Of a DNA stretch of 64,000 bases, positions 16,912 to 28,927 are shown piece after piece; the first letter of the stretch is position 1; each line of letters begins with the position of its first letter. Below the pieces are notes generated by a model. It worked only from the letters and a program-made list of their open reading frames with translations. It made no database searches and was not told the DNA's origin. A program made the translations under genes and the position numbers. Source of the DNA: Hyphomicrobiales bacterium (GTDB lineage: Bacteria; Pseudomonadota; Alphaproteobacteria; Rhizobiales; Methyloligellaceae); contig JAJFHP010000023.1 of assembly GCA_021775555.1 (NCBI GenBank), positions 62,001-126,000 of the forward strand, written 5' to 3'.

Positions 16912-18594
16912 CTATATCACCGTAACCATAACACTGCAGGGCGGCTTTTTGCCCCAATGGGATCGCATTTCAGCTCGTACGGCTCTGCGGATAGCTTCGG
17001 CCACCAAGGCGCTGTCGCGGCGCCGCGGTTTGGGTATGCCGTCCAGCGCACCTCGAGCAGCACTTATAATCACCTCGGGAAACGGGACGCCGGTTTGCGT
17101 CGTTGCAGGGATGCCGATGGCGGTCACTTGCGGATCAGCAATGACATCACCCTTGGTGGTCAGAACAACGGACAGGGCGATCGCACCGCCAAAGGCCAGC
17201 CGGCGACGTTCTTCAACAGCCCCCTCTCCTTCAGAAATATAAAGCTTGCCATCCATGTATACCCGGCCCGATGGCGCATCATCGATGACTTCCGGTTTGC
17301 CCGGGCACAATCGAATGAGCGAGCCATTACGACCTGAGACCACCCGTTTAACACCCTGGGATTTGGCAAAAGCCGCATGGGATTCCAGGTGGCGTGGCTC
17401 ACCATGCATCGGGATAACTGTACGCGGGGTTGTCCATTTGTAGAGTTGTTCCATTTCTCCCTGGCGGGGGTGCCCGGATACGTGGATCAACGCGTCCTGG
17501 TCGGTAATGACTTGGATTTCCCTGTCGGCAAGATTGTTTTGCACCTTACCCACAGCCTTCTCGTTGCCAGGTATCGTTCGGCTGGAGAAGAGTACCATGT
17601 CACCACGAGCAAAGCTCACTCGCGGATGAGAGTTCGCTGCAATGCGTGCAAGTGCTGCCCGGCCCTCCCCCTGGCTTCCGGTGCATAATGCCAGCACTTT
17701 TTCGCGCGGCAGGTGTCCATAATCATCTTCAGTAAGAAGGTCATAGCTAGATGGCAGATGCCCTGTTTCCTCTGCCACCTGCACCATCCGCTTCATGGCA
17801 CGCCCGACAATGACGATATGCCGGTCTGCTGCCATCGCCGCCTCCATTGTAGAGCGCAAACGTGCGACGTTTGAGGCGAAGGTCGTCACAGCCACCCTGT
17901 GGGGTGCATTGGCGATGATGTCTTTAAGAGTGTTCGCGACATCGGCCTCAGAGGGTGAGAGGCCTTCACGCATGGCGTTGGTGGAATCGCATATAAGCGC
18001 ATCGAGGCCGTCCTTGCCGATCTGCTTGATACGCTCTGTATCAGTGATGGCGCCGACAATCGGCGTAGGGTCAAGTTTCCAATCACTTGTATGAAAAGCC
18101 GTTCCGGCCTCGGTCCGGATCAGTAAAGCATTGGTTTCAGGGATGGAGTGGGCCATGTCCACAAGCTCCACATGGAAAGGTCCGATATCGAGCTTGGAGC
18201 ATGACGGTACTTCCTCGATGGGTATGTCGCCTTCCATACCTTCCTGTATCAGCTTTGCGCGCAAAAGAGCTGCCGTGAAGGGTGTTGCGTATAGCGGTGC
18301 CTTCAATCTCGGCCAAAGATGCATAATCGCCCCGTAATGATCCTCGTGTGCATGGGTAATCACGATGCCGGCGAGATTGTCACGCTCTTCTTCAATGAAG
18401 CGGATATCGGGGAGAATAAGATCTATACCAGGCTCCCCGGGCCCGGCAAATGTCACGCCCAGATCAACCATTAGCCATGAGCGTTTATGTGGCGGACCAA
18501 CCCCGTAAAGATAGAGATTCATCCCGATCTCGCCTATTCCACCTAGTGGGAGAAAAACGAGTTCACTCTGCGACTTACCTTGTTTTTTTGACAT
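16912..18594 (-). CDS. rnj: Ribonuclease J
   Basis: Metallo-beta-lactamase/beta-CASP ribonuclease with 5'-to-3' exo- and endonuclease activity, used in rRNA and mRNA maturation. The 560-residue protein carries the zinc motif THAHEDHYG (H81, H83, D85, H86), further metal ligands (VDMAHSIPE, FHTSDWK), and the beta-CASP HGEPRHLESHAAFA region. It is downstream of birA and upstream of mce. Confidence 0.94.
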   Translation of the reverse strand: MSKKQGKSQSELVFLPLGGIGEIGMNLYLYGVGPPHKRSWLMVDLGVTFAGPGEPGIDLILPDIRFIEEERDNLAGIVITHAHEDHYGAIMHLWPRLKAPLYATPFTAALLRAKLIQEGMEGDIPIEEVPSCSKLDIGPFHVELVDMAHSIPETNALLIRTEAGTAFHTSDWKLDPTPIVGAITDTERIKQIGKDGLDALICDSTNAMREGLSPSEADVANTLKDIIANAPHRVAVTTFASNVARLRSTMEAAMAADRHIVIVGRAMKRMVQVAEETGHLPSSYDLLTEDDYGHLPREKVLALCTGSQGEGRAALARIAANSHPRVSFARGDMVLFSSRTIPGNEKAVGKVQNNLADREIQVITDQDALIHVSGHPRQGEMEQLYKWTTPRTVIPMHGEPRHLESHAAFAKSQGVKRVVSGRNGSLIRLCPGKPEVIDDAPSGRVYMDGKLYISEGEGAVEERRRLAFGGAIALSVVLTTKGDVIADPQVTAIGIPATTQTGVPFPEVIISAARGALDGIPKPRRRDSALVAEAIRRAVRAEMRSHWGKKPPCSVMVTVI

Positions 18595-18628
18595 TCACTA
18601 TTGGGTTTTCAGAAATCATGTTTTCTCG

Positions 18629-19390
18629 TTATAGCGGGAATATATCGCCCGTGGTTATACGCCTTTCGCTGCCGTCTCCCAAAGAGAGAATCAGTGCGCC
18701 ATGGCCGTCAATACCTTGATAGGTTCCATGCAGCTGTTCCTCCATCAATTTTACTGACACAGGCGCATTAACAGGTAGGGAACGTTCCATCCAGGCTGTC
18801 CTGATCACATCGAAGCCCTCACCATTATTCCACACGCCGTACCAGCGGCCGAACGATTTTGCGAGCCGCTCCAACGCATATGCCGGTGTAGTGTTTATCC
18901 CATGCAGAGCCAAGTCTGTGGCGGGATAATCGGTGCCTTGCGGATGCGCAATCAAATTAAGACCTATCCCGATAACAACGGCACTCTCACCACAATCTTG
19001 GCTCTTGCTTTCCAGCAGAATACCCCCGGCTTTTTTGGTATCGCAGAGCAAATCATTGGGCCATTTCAGGGCAAATGTCTTCGCTTCACCTTCTGCAGCT
19101 AACCCCAGGATCGCGTCATGAAGGGCGATGCCAGCAACGAATCCCAGCTGTGTCGCTGTCATTACCGAGCACTCTGGCCTCAACAAGATACTGGCGAACA
19201 GGTTGCCTTCCTGTGACTCCCATCGTCGATCCAGCCTGCCACGTCCTTCGCCCTGAGATAAGGCCCATACCCACAATCCATGAGATTCCCCATTTCCTGC
19301 CTGGCGTAGTGCCTCGGAATTAGTTGAATCCACATGGTCAAAAAAGGCCAATCTGTAGCCATGCGGTAGCGAAATATCTGATCTGGGCAT
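18629..19390 (-). CDS. birA: Biotin--[acetyl-CoA-carboxylase] ligase
   Basis: Attaches biotin to the carboxylase carrier protein. The 253-residue form lacks the N-terminal DNA-binding domain of E. coli BirA, so it should be an enzyme only. Recognisable are VDSTNSEALRQA, the biotinyl-AMP loop GRGRLDRRWES, and KWPNDLLCDTKKAGGILLE. The frame is open back to 19540, but that would overlap nuoN; the ATG at 19390-19388, four bases after the nuoN stop, leads directly into the conserved domain and is preferred. Confidence 0.9.
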   Translation of the reverse strand: MPRSDISLPHGYRLAFFDHVDSTNSEALRQAGNGESHGLWVWALSQGEGRGRLDRRWESQEGNLFASILLRPECSVMTATQLGFVAGIALHDAILGLAAEGEAKTFALKWPNDLLCDTKKAGGILLESKSQDCGESAVVIGIGLNLIAHPQGTDYPATDLALHGINTTPAYALERLAKSFGRWYGVWNNGEGFDVIRTAWMERSLPVNAPVSVKLMEEQLHGTYQGIDGHGALILSLGDGSERRITTGDIFPL

Positions 19391-19394
19391 AGCC

Positions 19395-20840
19395 TCAGAA
19401 AAGGGATTTGGCAGCCACATTTGCCGCGGCGACCAGAGGGGCTGGATAGGTAAAGAAAAAGACCACCAGTAATCCGGAGATAGCAAGCACACCCTTAAGG
19501 GCTCCTGGCATAGGCTCAAATTTTTCCGCTGGTTCATCAAAATACATGATCTTGATGATGCGCAAATAATAATAAGCTCCTACCACGCTTGATAAAACTC
19601 CAATGACGGCAAGTGCGTACAAGCCGGTATTGATGGCTGCAAGAAAGACGTAGAACTTGGCGAAAAATCCCGCGAGTGGCGGAATCCCGGCCAGTGAAAA
19701 CATCAGCATGGCCAGAAGGAAGGCCATGATCGGACTGTTGTGGGACAATCCCGCCAGCTCATCTATTTCCTCCACCATGCCATCGCTGCGTCGCATGGAG
19801 AGGATGCAGGCGAAAACACCGACATTCATAACGAGATAGATAGTGAGATAGACGATGACAGCCTGCACGCCGGCCTGATCGCCAGAGGCAAGTCCAACGA
19901 GTGCGAAACCCATATGGCCGATGGAGCTGTAGGCCATCAGCCGTTTGATATCATTCTGTCCAATAGCTGCGAAGGCACCCAGTACCATTGAACCAATCGA
20001 AATAAACACGACGATTTGCTGCCACTGATGGGTGATATCGGGGAAGGCAACATGCACAGCCCTCAGGAACATGGCCATGGCTGCAATTTTAGGTGCGGTG
20101 GCAAAAAATGCCGTGACCGGCGTTGGCGCGCCTTCATATACATCAGGTGTCCACATGTGGAACGGCACTGCTGAAATTTTGAATGCAAGTCCTGCCATTA
20201 AAAATACCAGCCCGAAGATCAGGCCAAGATTATGCACGCTTGGGCTCGCGGCTGCTGCGATACCGGAAAATCCTGTCGTGCCTGTAAAGCCATAAATTAG
20301 CGAGCAGCCATAAAGCAGCATTCCCGAAGACAGGGCGCCAAGTACAAAATATTTGAGGCCTGCCTCGCTGGAGCGCACAGAGTCTGTGCGGAACGCGGCG
20401 ATGACGTAAAGAGCCAGACTCTGGAGCTCAAGTCCTAGATAGAGCGCGATGAGATCATTTGCGGAGATCATCATCAGCATGCCTGCCGTGGCAAGTACGA
20501 TGAGTATGGGATATTCAAATTTTTGCAGCCTGGCGTGTCGCATGAATTCAAACGACATGAAAATAGCGATGGCAGATCCCAGCAGAGTCAGAACTTTCAT
20601 GAATTGTGCGAACCGGTCCATGATGAAAGCGCCATCAAATGCGACCTTTCCGGTTGCCGGCATGACGACGACCAGTGCTGCTGCGAATAACAGCAGCGCA
20701 ATCGACAGCCAGCAAATAAGATCGGCAGCCCGGTTGCCCCTGAAGGCGCCAAGCATCAGCATGATCATCGCGCCAACGACCAGACAAATTTCTGGTAGCG
20801 CGAGCAGGTAGTTCACGATGGGGGAAACCGGTTCGTTCAT
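19395..20840 (-). CDS. nuoN: NADH-quinone oxidoreductase subunit N
   Basis: Antiporter-like membrane subunit of complex I, last of the nuo operon. 481 residues, about 14 membrane helices; the conserved proton-antiporter core is visible ([21 protein letters not shown], then [14 protein letters not shown]). Nine bases separate it from nuoM. Confidence 0.96.
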   Translation of the reverse strand: MNEPVSPIVNYLLALPEICLVVGAMIMLMLGAFRGNRAADLICWLSIALLLFAAALVVVMPATGKVAFDGAFIMDRFAQFMKVLTLLGSAIAIFMSFEFMRHARLQKFEYPILIVLATAGMLMMISANDLIALYLGLELQSLALYVIAAFRTDSVRSSEAGLKYFVLGALSSGMLLYGCSLIYGFTGTTGFSGIAAAASPSVHNLGLIFGLVFLMAGLAFKISAVPFHMWTPDVYEGAPTPVTAFFATAPKIAAMAMFLRAVHVAFPDITHQWQQIVVFISIGSMVLGAFAAIGQNDIKRLMAYSSIGHMGFALVGLASGDQAGVQAVIVYLTIYLVMNVGVFACILSMRRSDGMVEEIDELAGLSHNSPIMAFLLAMLMFSLAGIPPLAGFFAKFYVFLAAINTGLYALAVIGVLSSVVGAYYYLRIIKIMYFDEPAEKFEPMPGALKGVLAISGLLVVFFFTYPAPLVAAANVAAKSLF

Positions 20841-20849
20841 GTCAGTCCC

Positions 20850-22367
20850 CTAATGCACAAGTGCCAGTTTGGCCTGTTCGGCCGTTGCAATAGCGGCCTC
20901 GTAATTCTTGATGAGGTGATCTACCGAAACCGACATGACGTCGAGCAACGGTGCGGGATAGATACCAAAAAGGATGGTGAGAACCACCAGAGGCATCAAT
21001 ACCACGATCTCCCGCGTATTCAGATCCGTGATGGCCTTCAATTCCGGTTTTTCGAGCTGACCAAAGACCACACGTCGATAGAGCCACAGCGCGTAAGCGG
21101 CGGATAGGATAACGCCCGAGGTGGCGAAAAAGGCCACCCAGGTGTTCACGCGAAATGCGCCTACCAATGTGAGGAACTCACCAACGAATCCGCTGGTGCC
21201 GGGCAATCCGACATTGGCCATGGTGAACACCATGAAACAGAATGCATATAGCGGCATCCTGTTGACCAGTCCTCCATAGGCGTCAATCTGGCGCGTATGC
21301 ATCCGGTCGTAAATTACACCGACACAGAGGAAAAGCGCGGCCGAGACGATGCCATGACTGAGCATCTGGAAGATGCCGCCCTCAAGTCCCTGCGTTGTGA
21401 GGGTGAATAGCCCCATGGTGACGAAACCCATATGCGCCACGGAGGAGTAAGCGATCAGTTTCTTCACGTCTTCCTGCGCCAGCGCCACAAGAGAGGTATA
21501 TGTAATGGCGATAATGGACATGAGGAAAATGAGCGGCGCGAACTGTTCTGATGCCAGCGGGAACATCGGGATGGAGAAGCGCAGGAAGCCGTAGCCGCCC
21601 ATTTTCAGCAGGACCGCGGCCAGAACAACTGAGCCCGCGGTTGGCGCTTCCACATGGGCGTCAGGAAGCCAAGTGTGGAACGGCCACATGGGCATCTTGA
21701 CCGCGAATGACGCAAGGAATGCAAACCACAGCCAAGTCTGCATTCCAGGAGGGAATTGGTAAGCAAGCAATGCGGGGATATCGGTGGTGCCGGCCTCCCA
21801 GTACATGGCCATGATTGCAAGCAGCATGAGCACCGAACCCAGTAGCGTGTAAAGGAAGAATTTGAAGCTGGCATAAACGCGCCTCTGGCCACCCCATACG
21901 CCGATAATGAGGAACATCGGGATCAACCCGCCCTCGAAAAACAGGTAGAACACCACAAGGTCCATGGCGCAGAAGACACCGACCATCAGCGTCTCCAGCA
22001 CCAGGAACGCGATCATATAGGCCTTTACTCTGGACTGGATGGCGTTCCAGCTTGCGAGAACACAGAGCGGCATCAGGAATGTGGTAAGAATAACGAACAG
22101 CATGGAGATGCCGTCAACACCAAGCCGGTAACTGATCGAGGCTCCTAGCCAGTCACGCTTTTCTTCAAATTGGAAGACATGGGTTGTCGAATCAAATTCA
22201 ATCCAGATCACCAGAGATAGCAGGAATGTAATTATCGTGGTCCACAGGGCCACATAGCGGGCATTGCGGATGGCAATTTCGTCTTCGCCCCGGATCGCCA
22301 GAATGAACAAGGCGCCTAGCATGGGGAGGAAAATAATTGCCGAAAGGATGGGCCAGCCTGTTGTCAT
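20850..22367 (-). CDS. nuoM: NADH-quinone oxidoreductase subunit M
   Basis: Antiporter-like proton-pumping subunit, 505 residues. Contains [21 protein letters not shown] and the lysine-bearing [14 protein letters not shown]. Its ATG overlaps the nuoL stop (ATGA), indicating coupled translation. Confidence 0.96.
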   Translation of the reverse strand: MTTGWPILSAIIFLPMLGALFILAIRGEDEIAIRNARYVALWTTIITFLLSLVIWIEFDSTTHVFQFEEKRDWLGASISYRLGVDGISMLFVILTTFLMPLCVLASWNAIQSRVKAYMIAFLVLETLMVGVFCAMDLVVFYLFFEGGLIPMFLIIGVWGGQRRVYASFKFFLYTLLGSVLMLLAIMAMYWEAGTTDIPALLAYQFPPGMQTWLWFAFLASFAVKMPMWPFHTWLPDAHVEAPTAGSVVLAAVLLKMGGYGFLRFSIPMFPLASEQFAPLIFLMSIIAITYTSLVALAQEDVKKLIAYSSVAHMGFVTMGLFTLTTQGLEGGIFQMLSHGIVSAALFLCVGVIYDRMHTRQIDAYGGLVNRMPLYAFCFMVFTMANVGLPGTSGFVGEFLTLVGAFRVNTWVAFFATSGVILSAAYALWLYRRVVFGQLEKPELKAITDLNTREIVVLMPLVVLTILFGIYPAPLLDVMSVSVDHLIKNYEAAIATAEQAKLALVH

Positions 22368-24301
22368 GAGGCAGCCCCCCCGGCGAACATGAAGTAGGTA
22401 ATGAGCAGAGCCACGCCGATGAGCATGGCAAAGGCATAGTGGTACACATAACCGCTCTGGAGCCGGATCATGCCCCTGGTAACATCGATGACCCGGGCAG
22501 CAACCCCATCAGGTCCTATGCCGTCGATGATCGCACCATCGCCCTTCTTCCATAAAACACGGCCAATGCGATGCGCTGGCTTGGTGAACAGGGCATCATA
22601 GAGTTCATCGAAATACCACTTGTTTAGAAGGAACAGGTAGAGGGGACGAAAGGCATCGGCCAAATTTTCCGGTGCTTTTGGAATGACCAGGTAAAACATC
22701 CATGCGAGCACGAAGCCTGACGCCATCATGACGAAGGGCGCAGCGACCACCGCCGCGGGCACATGATGCATGGCTTCAAGGATATGATTTGAGGGTAAAG
22801 TGAAGAGCGCGCTGCGCCAGAAATCGCTATACCCCTCGCCGATGAACATTCCTTTGAACAGGAAGCCCGCGCCAAGTGACCCAATCGCAAGGATGACGAG
22901 CGGTACCATCATCACCAGCGGCGATTCATGGGCCTTGTTCAATGTCTCGGCGCTCGCCCGGCTTGTGCCGTGGAAGGTCATGAACATGAGCCGCCAGGAA
23001 TAAAAAGACGTCAGCAGAGCCGCCATGACAGTAAGTATGAAGGCGTAAAGTCCCACACCGGAGTGGGCAGCAAAAGCAGATTCGATGATGGCGTCCTTGG
23101 AAAAATATCCGGCGGTTAGCGGGAAGCCGGTCAGCGCCAGGGTTCCGATCAGCATCACAATCCAGGTATAGGGCAGCATTTTGCACAAGCCGCCCATGTT
23201 CCGCATATCCTGCTCGTCATCCATCGCGTGGATGACGGAGCCGGAACCAAGGAACAGCAGGGCTTTGAAAAACGCATGGGTAAACAGGTGGAAAATACCC
23301 ACCCCGTAGGCACCAACACCCAGGGCCACGAACATGTACCCAAGCTGCGAACAGGTGGAATAGGCCACAACGCGCTTGATATCGTTCTGCACCAGGCCAA
23401 CGGTGGCTGCGAAGAACGCCGTAGTGGCGCCGACAAAGGTCACAACACCGAGTGCTGTTGGTGAAAATTCAAACAATGGCGAGAGACGCGCCACCATGAA
23501 GACGCCCGCTGTCACCATGGTCGCGGCATGGATCAGGGCTGAGACGGGCGTCGGGCCTTCCATGGCGTCCGGCAACCAAGTGTGCAGCAGGAACTGCGCC
23601 GACTTGCCCATGGCACCCATGAACAGCAGAAGGCAGATCGTGGTGAGGACATCGAGATCCCAACTCAGGAATGTGAAAGTTTTTCCAACCTGGTCGGGTG
23701 CGGCTGCGAACACCGTGTCGAACTGGATTGCGCCGAAAATATAAAATATGGCGAAGATGCCGAGCGCAAAACCAAAATCACCGACCCGGTTGACCAAAAA
23801 TGCCTTGATAGCAGCGGCGTTGGCTTCGGGCTTGTGATACCAGAATCCGATCAGCAGGTAGGACATCAGGCCCACACCTTCCCAGCCAAAAAACATTTGC
23901 AGGAAATTATCCGATGTCACCAGCATCAGCATGGCGAATGTGAACAGTGACAGATAGGCAAAGAAACGCGGCCGGTGAGGATCGTGCGACATGTAGCCGA
24001 TTGAATAGACATGCACGAGGCTGGAAATGGTGTTGACGACAACCAGCATGACCACAGTCAGAGTGTCTATGCGCAGTGCCCAGGACACTTGTAAATCACC
24101 AGAAGAGACCCATTGCAGGAGTTCCACGCGCGTGTCCTGACCCGCGATACCAACCTGGAAAAAAGCAATCCAGGAAAGGACTGCCGACAGCAGCAGGAAC
24201 GTGCTGGTCACGACCGCACTGGTGCGCGCACCGAGCCAGCGGCCAAAAAAGCCTGCTATCAGCGCGCCGGCAAGGGGCAGAAAGACGATTGTTGGATACA
24301 T
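22364..24301 (-). CDS. nuoL: NADH-quinone oxidoreductase subunit L
   Basis: Largest antiporter-like subunit, 645 residues, with the long lateral C-terminal helix expected of the family. Motifs: [21 protein letters not shown] and [15 protein letters not shown]. It is six bases downstream of nuoK. Confidence 0.96.
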   Translation of the reverse strand: MYPTIVFLPLAGALIAGFFGRWLGARTSAVVTSTFLLLSAVLSWIAFFQVGIAGQDTRVELLQWVSSGDLQVSWALRIDTLTVVMLVVVNTISSLVHVYSIGYMSHDPHRPRFFAYLSLFTFAMLMLVTSDNFLQMFFGWEGVGLMSYLLIGFWYHKPEANAAAIKAFLVNRVGDFGFALGIFAIFYIFGAIQFDTVFAAAPDQVGKTFTFLSWDLDVLTTICLLLFMGAMGKSAQFLLHTWLPDAMEGPTPVSALIHAATMVTAGVFMVARLSPLFEFSPTALGVVTFVGATTAFFAATVGLVQNDIKRVVAYSTCSQLGYMFVALGVGAYGVGIFHLFTHAFFKALLFLGSGSVIHAMDDEQDMRNMGGLCKMLPYTWIVMLIGTLALTGFPLTAGYFSKDAIIESAFAAHSGVGLYAFILTVMAALLTSFYSWRLMFMTFHGTSRASAETLNKAHESPLVMMVPLVILAIGSLGAGFLFKGMFIGEGYSDFWRSALFTLPSNHILEAMHHVPAAVVAAPFVMMASGFVLAWMFYLVIPKAPENLADAFRPLYLFLLNKWYFDELYDALFTKPAHRIGRVLWKKGDGAIIDGIGPDGVAARVIDVTRGMIRLQSGYVYHYAFAMLIGVALLITYFMFAGGAAS

Positions 24302-24307
24302 GCCGCC

Positions 24308-24619
24308 CTACCCCTTCATCATGTTGATATCTTCAACCGCGATAGAGCCGCGGTTGCGGTAATAAACCACGATAATGGCAAGTCCGATGGCTGCCTCGGC
24401 AGCGGCAACGGTGAGAATGAGGAGCGCAAACACCTGGCCTACCAGATCGCCCAGATGTATGGAAAAGGCGACGAAATTGATGTTCACGGCCAGCAGCATG
24501 AGTTCGATGGACATCAGGATGACGATGACATTCTTCCTGTTCAGGAAAATGCCGAAAATGCCCAGCGTAAACAGGATAGCGGCAAGGGTTAGGTAGTGTG
24601 GCAGTCCGACGCTCATCAT
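24308..24619 (-). CDS. nuoK: NADH-quinone oxidoreductase subunit K
   Basis: Three-helix membrane subunit of 103 residues. Conserved glutamates lie in [17 protein letters not shown] and in [13 protein letters not shown]. It is ten bases from nuoJ. Confidence 0.95.
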   Translation of the reverse strand: MMSVGLPHYLTLAAILFTLGIFGIFLNRKNVIVILMSIELMLLAVNINFVAFSIHLGDLVGQVFALLILTVAAAEAAIGLAIIVVYYRNRGSIAVEDINMMKG

Positions 24620-24628
24620 CTTGACCCC

Positions 24629-25243
24629 CTACAACCCCTGTCCCGGTTCAACATGGCGGATCTCTATTGATTCATCGCGCTTGCGGCCAACTTGAGTAGG
24701 TATGGATTGGCGTTTGACGCCTTCCTTGTGGTGAAGCGTGAGTACTATCGCGCCGATCATGGCTATCAGCAGAATGACGCCGGCAGTCTCGAAGAAATAG
24801 ACATATTTGGTGTAAAGGATCAGCCCGAGCGCCTCTGTATTCGACACCTTGTCCATGGGTGGTGCGGGCGTCGTAATATGAGCTGCGATTTCGGGCGTGA
24901 TAATCCATGACCCGAACACGAGGATAAGTTCAACCAACAGGATGAGTCCGATCAGAGCCCCGATGGGCAGGTAGGCCAGAAAGCCTGCGCGAAGTTCGGC
25001 AAAATCCACATCGAGCATCATGACCACGAACAGGAACAACACCGCCACCGCGCCGACGTAAACAACCACGAGAATGAGAGCAAGGAATTCAGCTCCCAGC
25101 AGGATGAAAAGCCCAGCCGCATTGACGAACGTCAATATCAGGAACAGTACCGCGTGCACGGGATTGCGCGCGGAAATCACCATAAACGCGGCAGCCACAC
25201 AGGTGGTGGCAAACAGGTAAAAAAAGGCATCGGCGATCAGCAT
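24629..25243 (-). CDS. nuoJ: NADH-quinone oxidoreductase subunit J
   Basis: Membrane subunit of 204 residues with five predicted helices. The conserved AEFLALILVVVYVGAVAVLFLF helix (two overlapping parts) and VSARNPVHAVL match the family. The hydrophilic C-terminus after about residue 170 is a common alphaproteobacterial extension. Confidence 0.95.
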   Translation of the reverse strand: MLIADAFFYLFATTCVAAAFMVISARNPVHAVLFLILTFVNAAGLFILLGAEFLALILVVVYVGAVAVLFLFVVMMLDVDFAELRAGFLAYLPIGALIGLILLVELILVFGSWIITPEIAAHITTPAPPMDKVSNTEALGLILYTKYVYFFETAGVILLIAMIGAIVLTLHHKEGVKRQSIPTQVGRKRDESIEIRHVEPGQGL

Positions 25244-25276
25244 CTTTTCATCCGTTACATGCGCTTCAACTGGCTT

Positions 25277-25768
25277 CTATCGATACGGGGCATCGAGCGT
25301 CAGATTCTTGGCGATTTCCCGTTCCCAACGGTCGCCATTCTCAAGCAACCGGTTCTTGTCGTAATAAAGCTCCTCGCGTGTCTCCACCGCATATTCAAAA
25401 TTCGGACCTTCGACGATGGCATCCACCGGACATGCCTCCTGGCAGAATCCGCAATAGATGCATTTGACCATATCAATGTCATAGCGGGTCGTGCGGCGCG
25501 TACCGTCATTGCGCCTCGGTCCCGCCTCGATAGTGATGGCTTGCGCAGGGCAAATGGCCTCGCACAGTTTGCAGGCAATACAGCGCTCCTCGCCATTGGG
25601 ATAGCGTCTGAGCGCATGTTCACCGCGAAACCGAGGACTAAGTGGTCCCTTCTCGAATGGATAATTCAGGGTCGCCTTGGGTTTGAAAAAATATTTCATC
25701 CCGAGCCAGAAGGCGGAAATAAACTCGAGCAAGAGCAGAGATTTTGCGGTTTGAATAATCCGTCGCAT
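25277..25768 (-). CDS. nuoI: NADH-quinone oxidoreductase subunit I
   Basis: Peripheral-arm subunit carrying clusters N6a and N6b. Two complete 4Fe-4S motifs are seen: [16 protein letters not shown] and [16 protein letters not shown]. 163 residues, with an amphipathic N-terminal helix that lies on the membrane. Confidence 0.96.
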   Translation of the reverse strand: MRRIIQTAKSLLLLEFISAFWLGMKYFFKPKATLNYPFEKGPLSPRFRGEHALRRYPNGEERCIACKLCEAICPAQAITIEAGPRRNDGTRRTTRYDIDMVKCIYCGFCQEACPVDAIVEGPNFEYAVETREELYYDKNRLLENGDRWEREIAKNLTLDAPYR

Positions 25769-25786
25769 GTTATTCGCTCCTCCCGT

Positions 25787-26809
25787 TCATGGTGCCAGAT
25801 CGAAAAAATGAAGAACCGACGCCACGGCAACAATCATGAACAGTGACAGTGGCAGAAAGACTTTCCAGCCCAGCCGCATCAATTGGTCATAGCGGTAGCG
25901 GGGCACGATGGATTTGACCATGGCGAACATGAAGAAAACCATGCAGAGCTTCAGGACAAACCAGAAAACACCCGGCAGCCAGTTGAATGGCGCCATGTCG
26001 AAGGGTGGTAGCCATCCTCCTAAAAACAGGATCGTAGTGAGCGCGCACATCAGGACGATGGCGACATACTCCCCGAGCATGAACAGCAGGTATGGCGTTG
26101 AAGAATATTCAACCATAAACCCGGCCACGAGTTCCGATTCAGCTTCGGGCAAATCGAAGGGAGGCCGGTTGGTCTCTGCCAATGCGGAAATAAAGAAGAT
26201 GATGAAAAGGGGGAACAAGGGCAGCCAGAACCAGTTGAACATGCCGTATTCGCCCTTCTGAGCCAACACGATGTCCGTGAGGTTCAATGAGCCGACGCAC
26301 AGCAATACGGTGACGATGACAAAACCGATTGAAACTTCATAGGACACCATTTGCGCCGCAGACCGGAGCGCCCCGAGGAAGGCGTATTTCGAGTTCGATG
26401 CCCAGCCGCCCATGATGACGCCATAAACTTCCAGCGACGAGATAGCGAAGACATAAAGTATGCCAACATTCAGATTGGCTACGGCCCATCCTTCATTGAC
26501 TGGAATAACTGCCCACGCTGACAAAGCCAGCACCGAGGACACCAGGGGCGCCAAGAGGAAAACACCCTTATTCGCCCCGGCCGGGATCACCGGTTCCTTG
26601 AATACAAATTTCAGCATGTCAGCAAAAGATTGCAGCAGACCGAATGGTCCCACCACATTTGGTCCGCGACGCAGTTGTACAGCTGCCCAGATTTTCCTGT
26701 CTGCCAGCAGCAGGAAGGCAATCGATACAAGCAAAATCACGAGCACTGCCAGGCTGTGCACGAGAATGACCAGAAGTGGCCAGAGATATGTCCAGAAAAA
26801 CTCAGCCAT
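25787..26809 (-). CDS. nuoH: NADH-quinone oxidoreductase subunit H
   Basis: Membrane subunit forming the quinone entry site next to NuoB and NuoD. 340 residues, eight helices; diagnostic are [19 protein letters not shown] and [20 protein letters not shown]. Its start overlaps the end of nuoG by eight bases. Confidence 0.96.
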   Translation of the reverse strand: MAEFFWTYLWPLLVILVHSLAVLVILLVSIAFLLLADRKIWAAVQLRRGPNVVGPFGLLQSFADMLKFVFKEPVIPAGANKGVFLLAPLVSSVLALSAWAVIPVNEGWAVANLNVGILYVFAISSLEVYGVIMGGWASNSKYAFLGALRSAAQMVSYEVSIGFVIVTVLLCVGSLNLTDIVLAQKGEYGMFNWFWLPLFPLFIIFFISALAETNRPPFDLPEAESELVAGFMVEYSSTPYLLFMLGEYVAIVLMCALTTILFLGGWLPPFDMAPFNWLPGVFWFVLKLCMVFFMFAMVKSIVPRYRYDQLMRLGWKVFLPLSLFMIVAVASVLHFFDLAP

Positions 26810-28904
26810 CTGTTCCGGTCGCCTTCGACGTATCTCCAGACTTCATTGCGCTCAATTCGCACATGGTGGCGGAGGCCCGCGCAACATGATTGGAAAGATA
26901 AAAATCAGGAACCGCGCGTCCGAATGACTGAGTGCCTATTCGCGCCGTGCCCGAGCCAAGTTTTTTCAAATCAAAGGTGTCATCTGCTGTGATCGCATCG
27001 ATTATTGCCAGATGGCTGTGTTTGGCGAACATGGCCGAGCGGAGTTGTTCCAGCGAATCATATTCCAGGGGCTTGCCCAGCCGTGCTGAAAGCGCCCGGA
27101 TGATGGCCCAGTCTTCACGCGCCTCTCCGGGCGGGAAAACGGCCCTTTCGGTCATTTGCGGACGGCCTTCCGTGTTGACGTAAATGGCGCTCTTTTCCGT
27201 GTAGGCGGAGCCAGGCAGGATGACATCAGCACGGTGAGCGCCGGCATCGCCATGGGTGCCCTGGTAGACAATAAATGTATCTTCAAGGCGCGCCATATCG
27301 AGTTCATCGGCGCCCAGTAGAAAAACCATATCAAGCTTGCCAGCCTTGGCGGCTTTTAGAATTCCTGCGGTATTGAGGCCGTTCTTCGCGGGCAGAAATC
27401 CAAGATCCAAGCCTGCCACCCGGGAGGCGGCATGATGCAGAACATTGAAACCGTTCCACGTGGCATTGACGACGCCGGTAAGTGCGGCGAGCTTGGCGGC
27501 AAGCGCCATGACAGCGGAACCATCGCCGCGTGAAAGTGCGCCAGAACCGACAATAATCATGGGTTGCTTGGCGGCTTTCAGAACCTTGGCAAAGCCATGC
27601 TTGCCTTGAATAAGTGATTTCAGTGATTCCGGGCTGGCGCCAATATAGTCATGATCGTAAGTGAGATCCGTTTCCTGCCCGACAAGCCCCACCTTCAATT
27701 GACCCGTGCGCCAGCGCCTGCGGATTCGTGCGTTCAATGTGGCGGCCTCGGTTCGCGGATCGCAGCCGATGAGCAGGATCGCATCAGTTTCATCAAGCGC
27801 AGAAATACCGGAATTGAACAAATAGCTGCCGCGCCCCTTGGCCGGGCTCATGGCGGCTTTATCCTGACGGCAATCGATATTGGGAGAGCCAAGGCTTGCC
27901 ATCAGATCCTTGAGCGCAAACATTTCTTCCGCGCCGGCCAGGTCACCGGCAATGGCGGCAAGTTTTTTGCCTTTGCCTCGTTTGATGTTTTTTGCAATTG
28001 CTGCGAATGCCTCATCCCATGTCGCCGGGCGGAGTTTCCCGCGAACTCGGATATAGGGTTGATCAAGACGTTGTGTTCTCAGCCCGTCCCAGACAAATCG
28101 CGTCTTGTCTGAAATCCATTCCTCATTCACATCATCATGGTTGCGTGGGAGGAACCGCATAATTTCACGGCCGCGTGAATCAATGCGGATATTTGCGCCG
28201 ATGGCATCCATCACATCAATGGATTCGGTCTTGCGCAGCTCCCAGGGACGCGCGGAAAAAGCGTAGGGTTTCGATGTGAGCGCGCCCACGGGGCACAGAT
28301 CAATCACATTGCCGGATAATTCCGAGGTCATCCCCTGCTCGAGATATGTTGTGATTTCAACATCTTCACCGCGACCGGTCATCCCAAGCTCGGATACGCC
28401 AGCGACTTCGGTCATGAACCGCACACAGCGCGTGCAGTGAATACAGCGGGTCATGATGGTTTTGATGAGCGGGCCGATATTCTTGTCTTCGACAGCGCGT
28501 TTGTTTTCCTTGAAGCGGCTGCCATCGACACCAAAAGCCATGGCCTGGTCCTGCAAGTCACATTCCCCGCCCTGATCGCAAATCGGACAGTCGAGCGGGT
28601 GATTGATGAGCAGAAACTCCATCACGCCTTCCCGGGCTTTTTTGACCGTTTCGGATTTTGTATGGATTTCCGGCGGCTCTCCGTTCGGTCCCGGGCGCAA
28701 ATCATTGACGCCAAGCGCACAGGACGCGATTGGCTTGGGCATGCCGGCGACTTCTACCAGGCACATGCGGCAATTACCGGCGATGGACAGGCGTTCGTGG
28801 TAACAGAAGCGTGGAATTTCCACGCCGACCTGCTCGCACGCCTGTATGAGCGTGATGCCGTCCGCAACCTCGATCTCGGTGCCGTCAATAATCAGCTTTG
28901 GCAT
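26802..28904 (-). CDS. nuoG: NADH-quinone oxidoreductase subunit G
   Basis: 75-kDa-type peripheral subunit holding three iron-sulfur clusters. Ligands are visible: C34, C45, C48, C62 for N1b; H102, C106, C109, C115 for N5; then [11 protein letters not shown] and the following Cys for N4. The C-terminal half is a molybdopterin-oxidoreductase-like domain without cofactor. 700 residues, normal for alphaproteobacteria; it lacks the extra N7 cysteines of E. coli NuoG. Confidence 0.95.
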   Translation of the reverse strand: MPKLIIDGTEIEVADGITLIQACEQVGVEIPRFCYHERLSIAGNCRMCLVEVAGMPKPIASCALGVNDLRPGPNGEPPEIHTKSETVKKAREGVMEFLLINHPLDCPICDQGGECDLQDQAMAFGVDGSRFKENKRAVEDKNIGPLIKTIMTRCIHCTRCVRFMTEVAGVSELGMTGRGEDVEITTYLEQGMTSELSGNVIDLCPVGALTSKPYAFSARPWELRKTESIDVMDAIGANIRIDSRGREIMRFLPRNHDDVNEEWISDKTRFVWDGLRTQRLDQPYIRVRGKLRPATWDEAFAAIAKNIKRGKGKKLAAIAGDLAGAEEMFALKDLMASLGSPNIDCRQDKAAMSPAKGRGSYLFNSGISALDETDAILLIGCDPRTEAATLNARIRRRWRTGQLKVGLVGQETDLTYDHDYIGASPESLKSLIQGKHGFAKVLKAAKQPMIIVGSGALSRGDGSAVMALAAKLAALTGVVNATWNGFNVLHHAASRVAGLDLGFLPAKNGLNTAGILKAAKAGKLDMVFLLGADELDMARLEDTFIVYQGTHGDAGAHRADVILPGSAYTEKSAIYVNTEGRPQMTERAVFPPGEAREDWAIIRALSARLGKPLEYDSLEQLRSAMFAKHSHLAIIDAITADDTFDLKKLGSGTARIGTQSFGRAVPDFYLSNHVARASATMCELSAMKSGDTSKATGTDG

Positions 28905-28927
28905 GTCCGGACCTCTGTTCCCCTCAC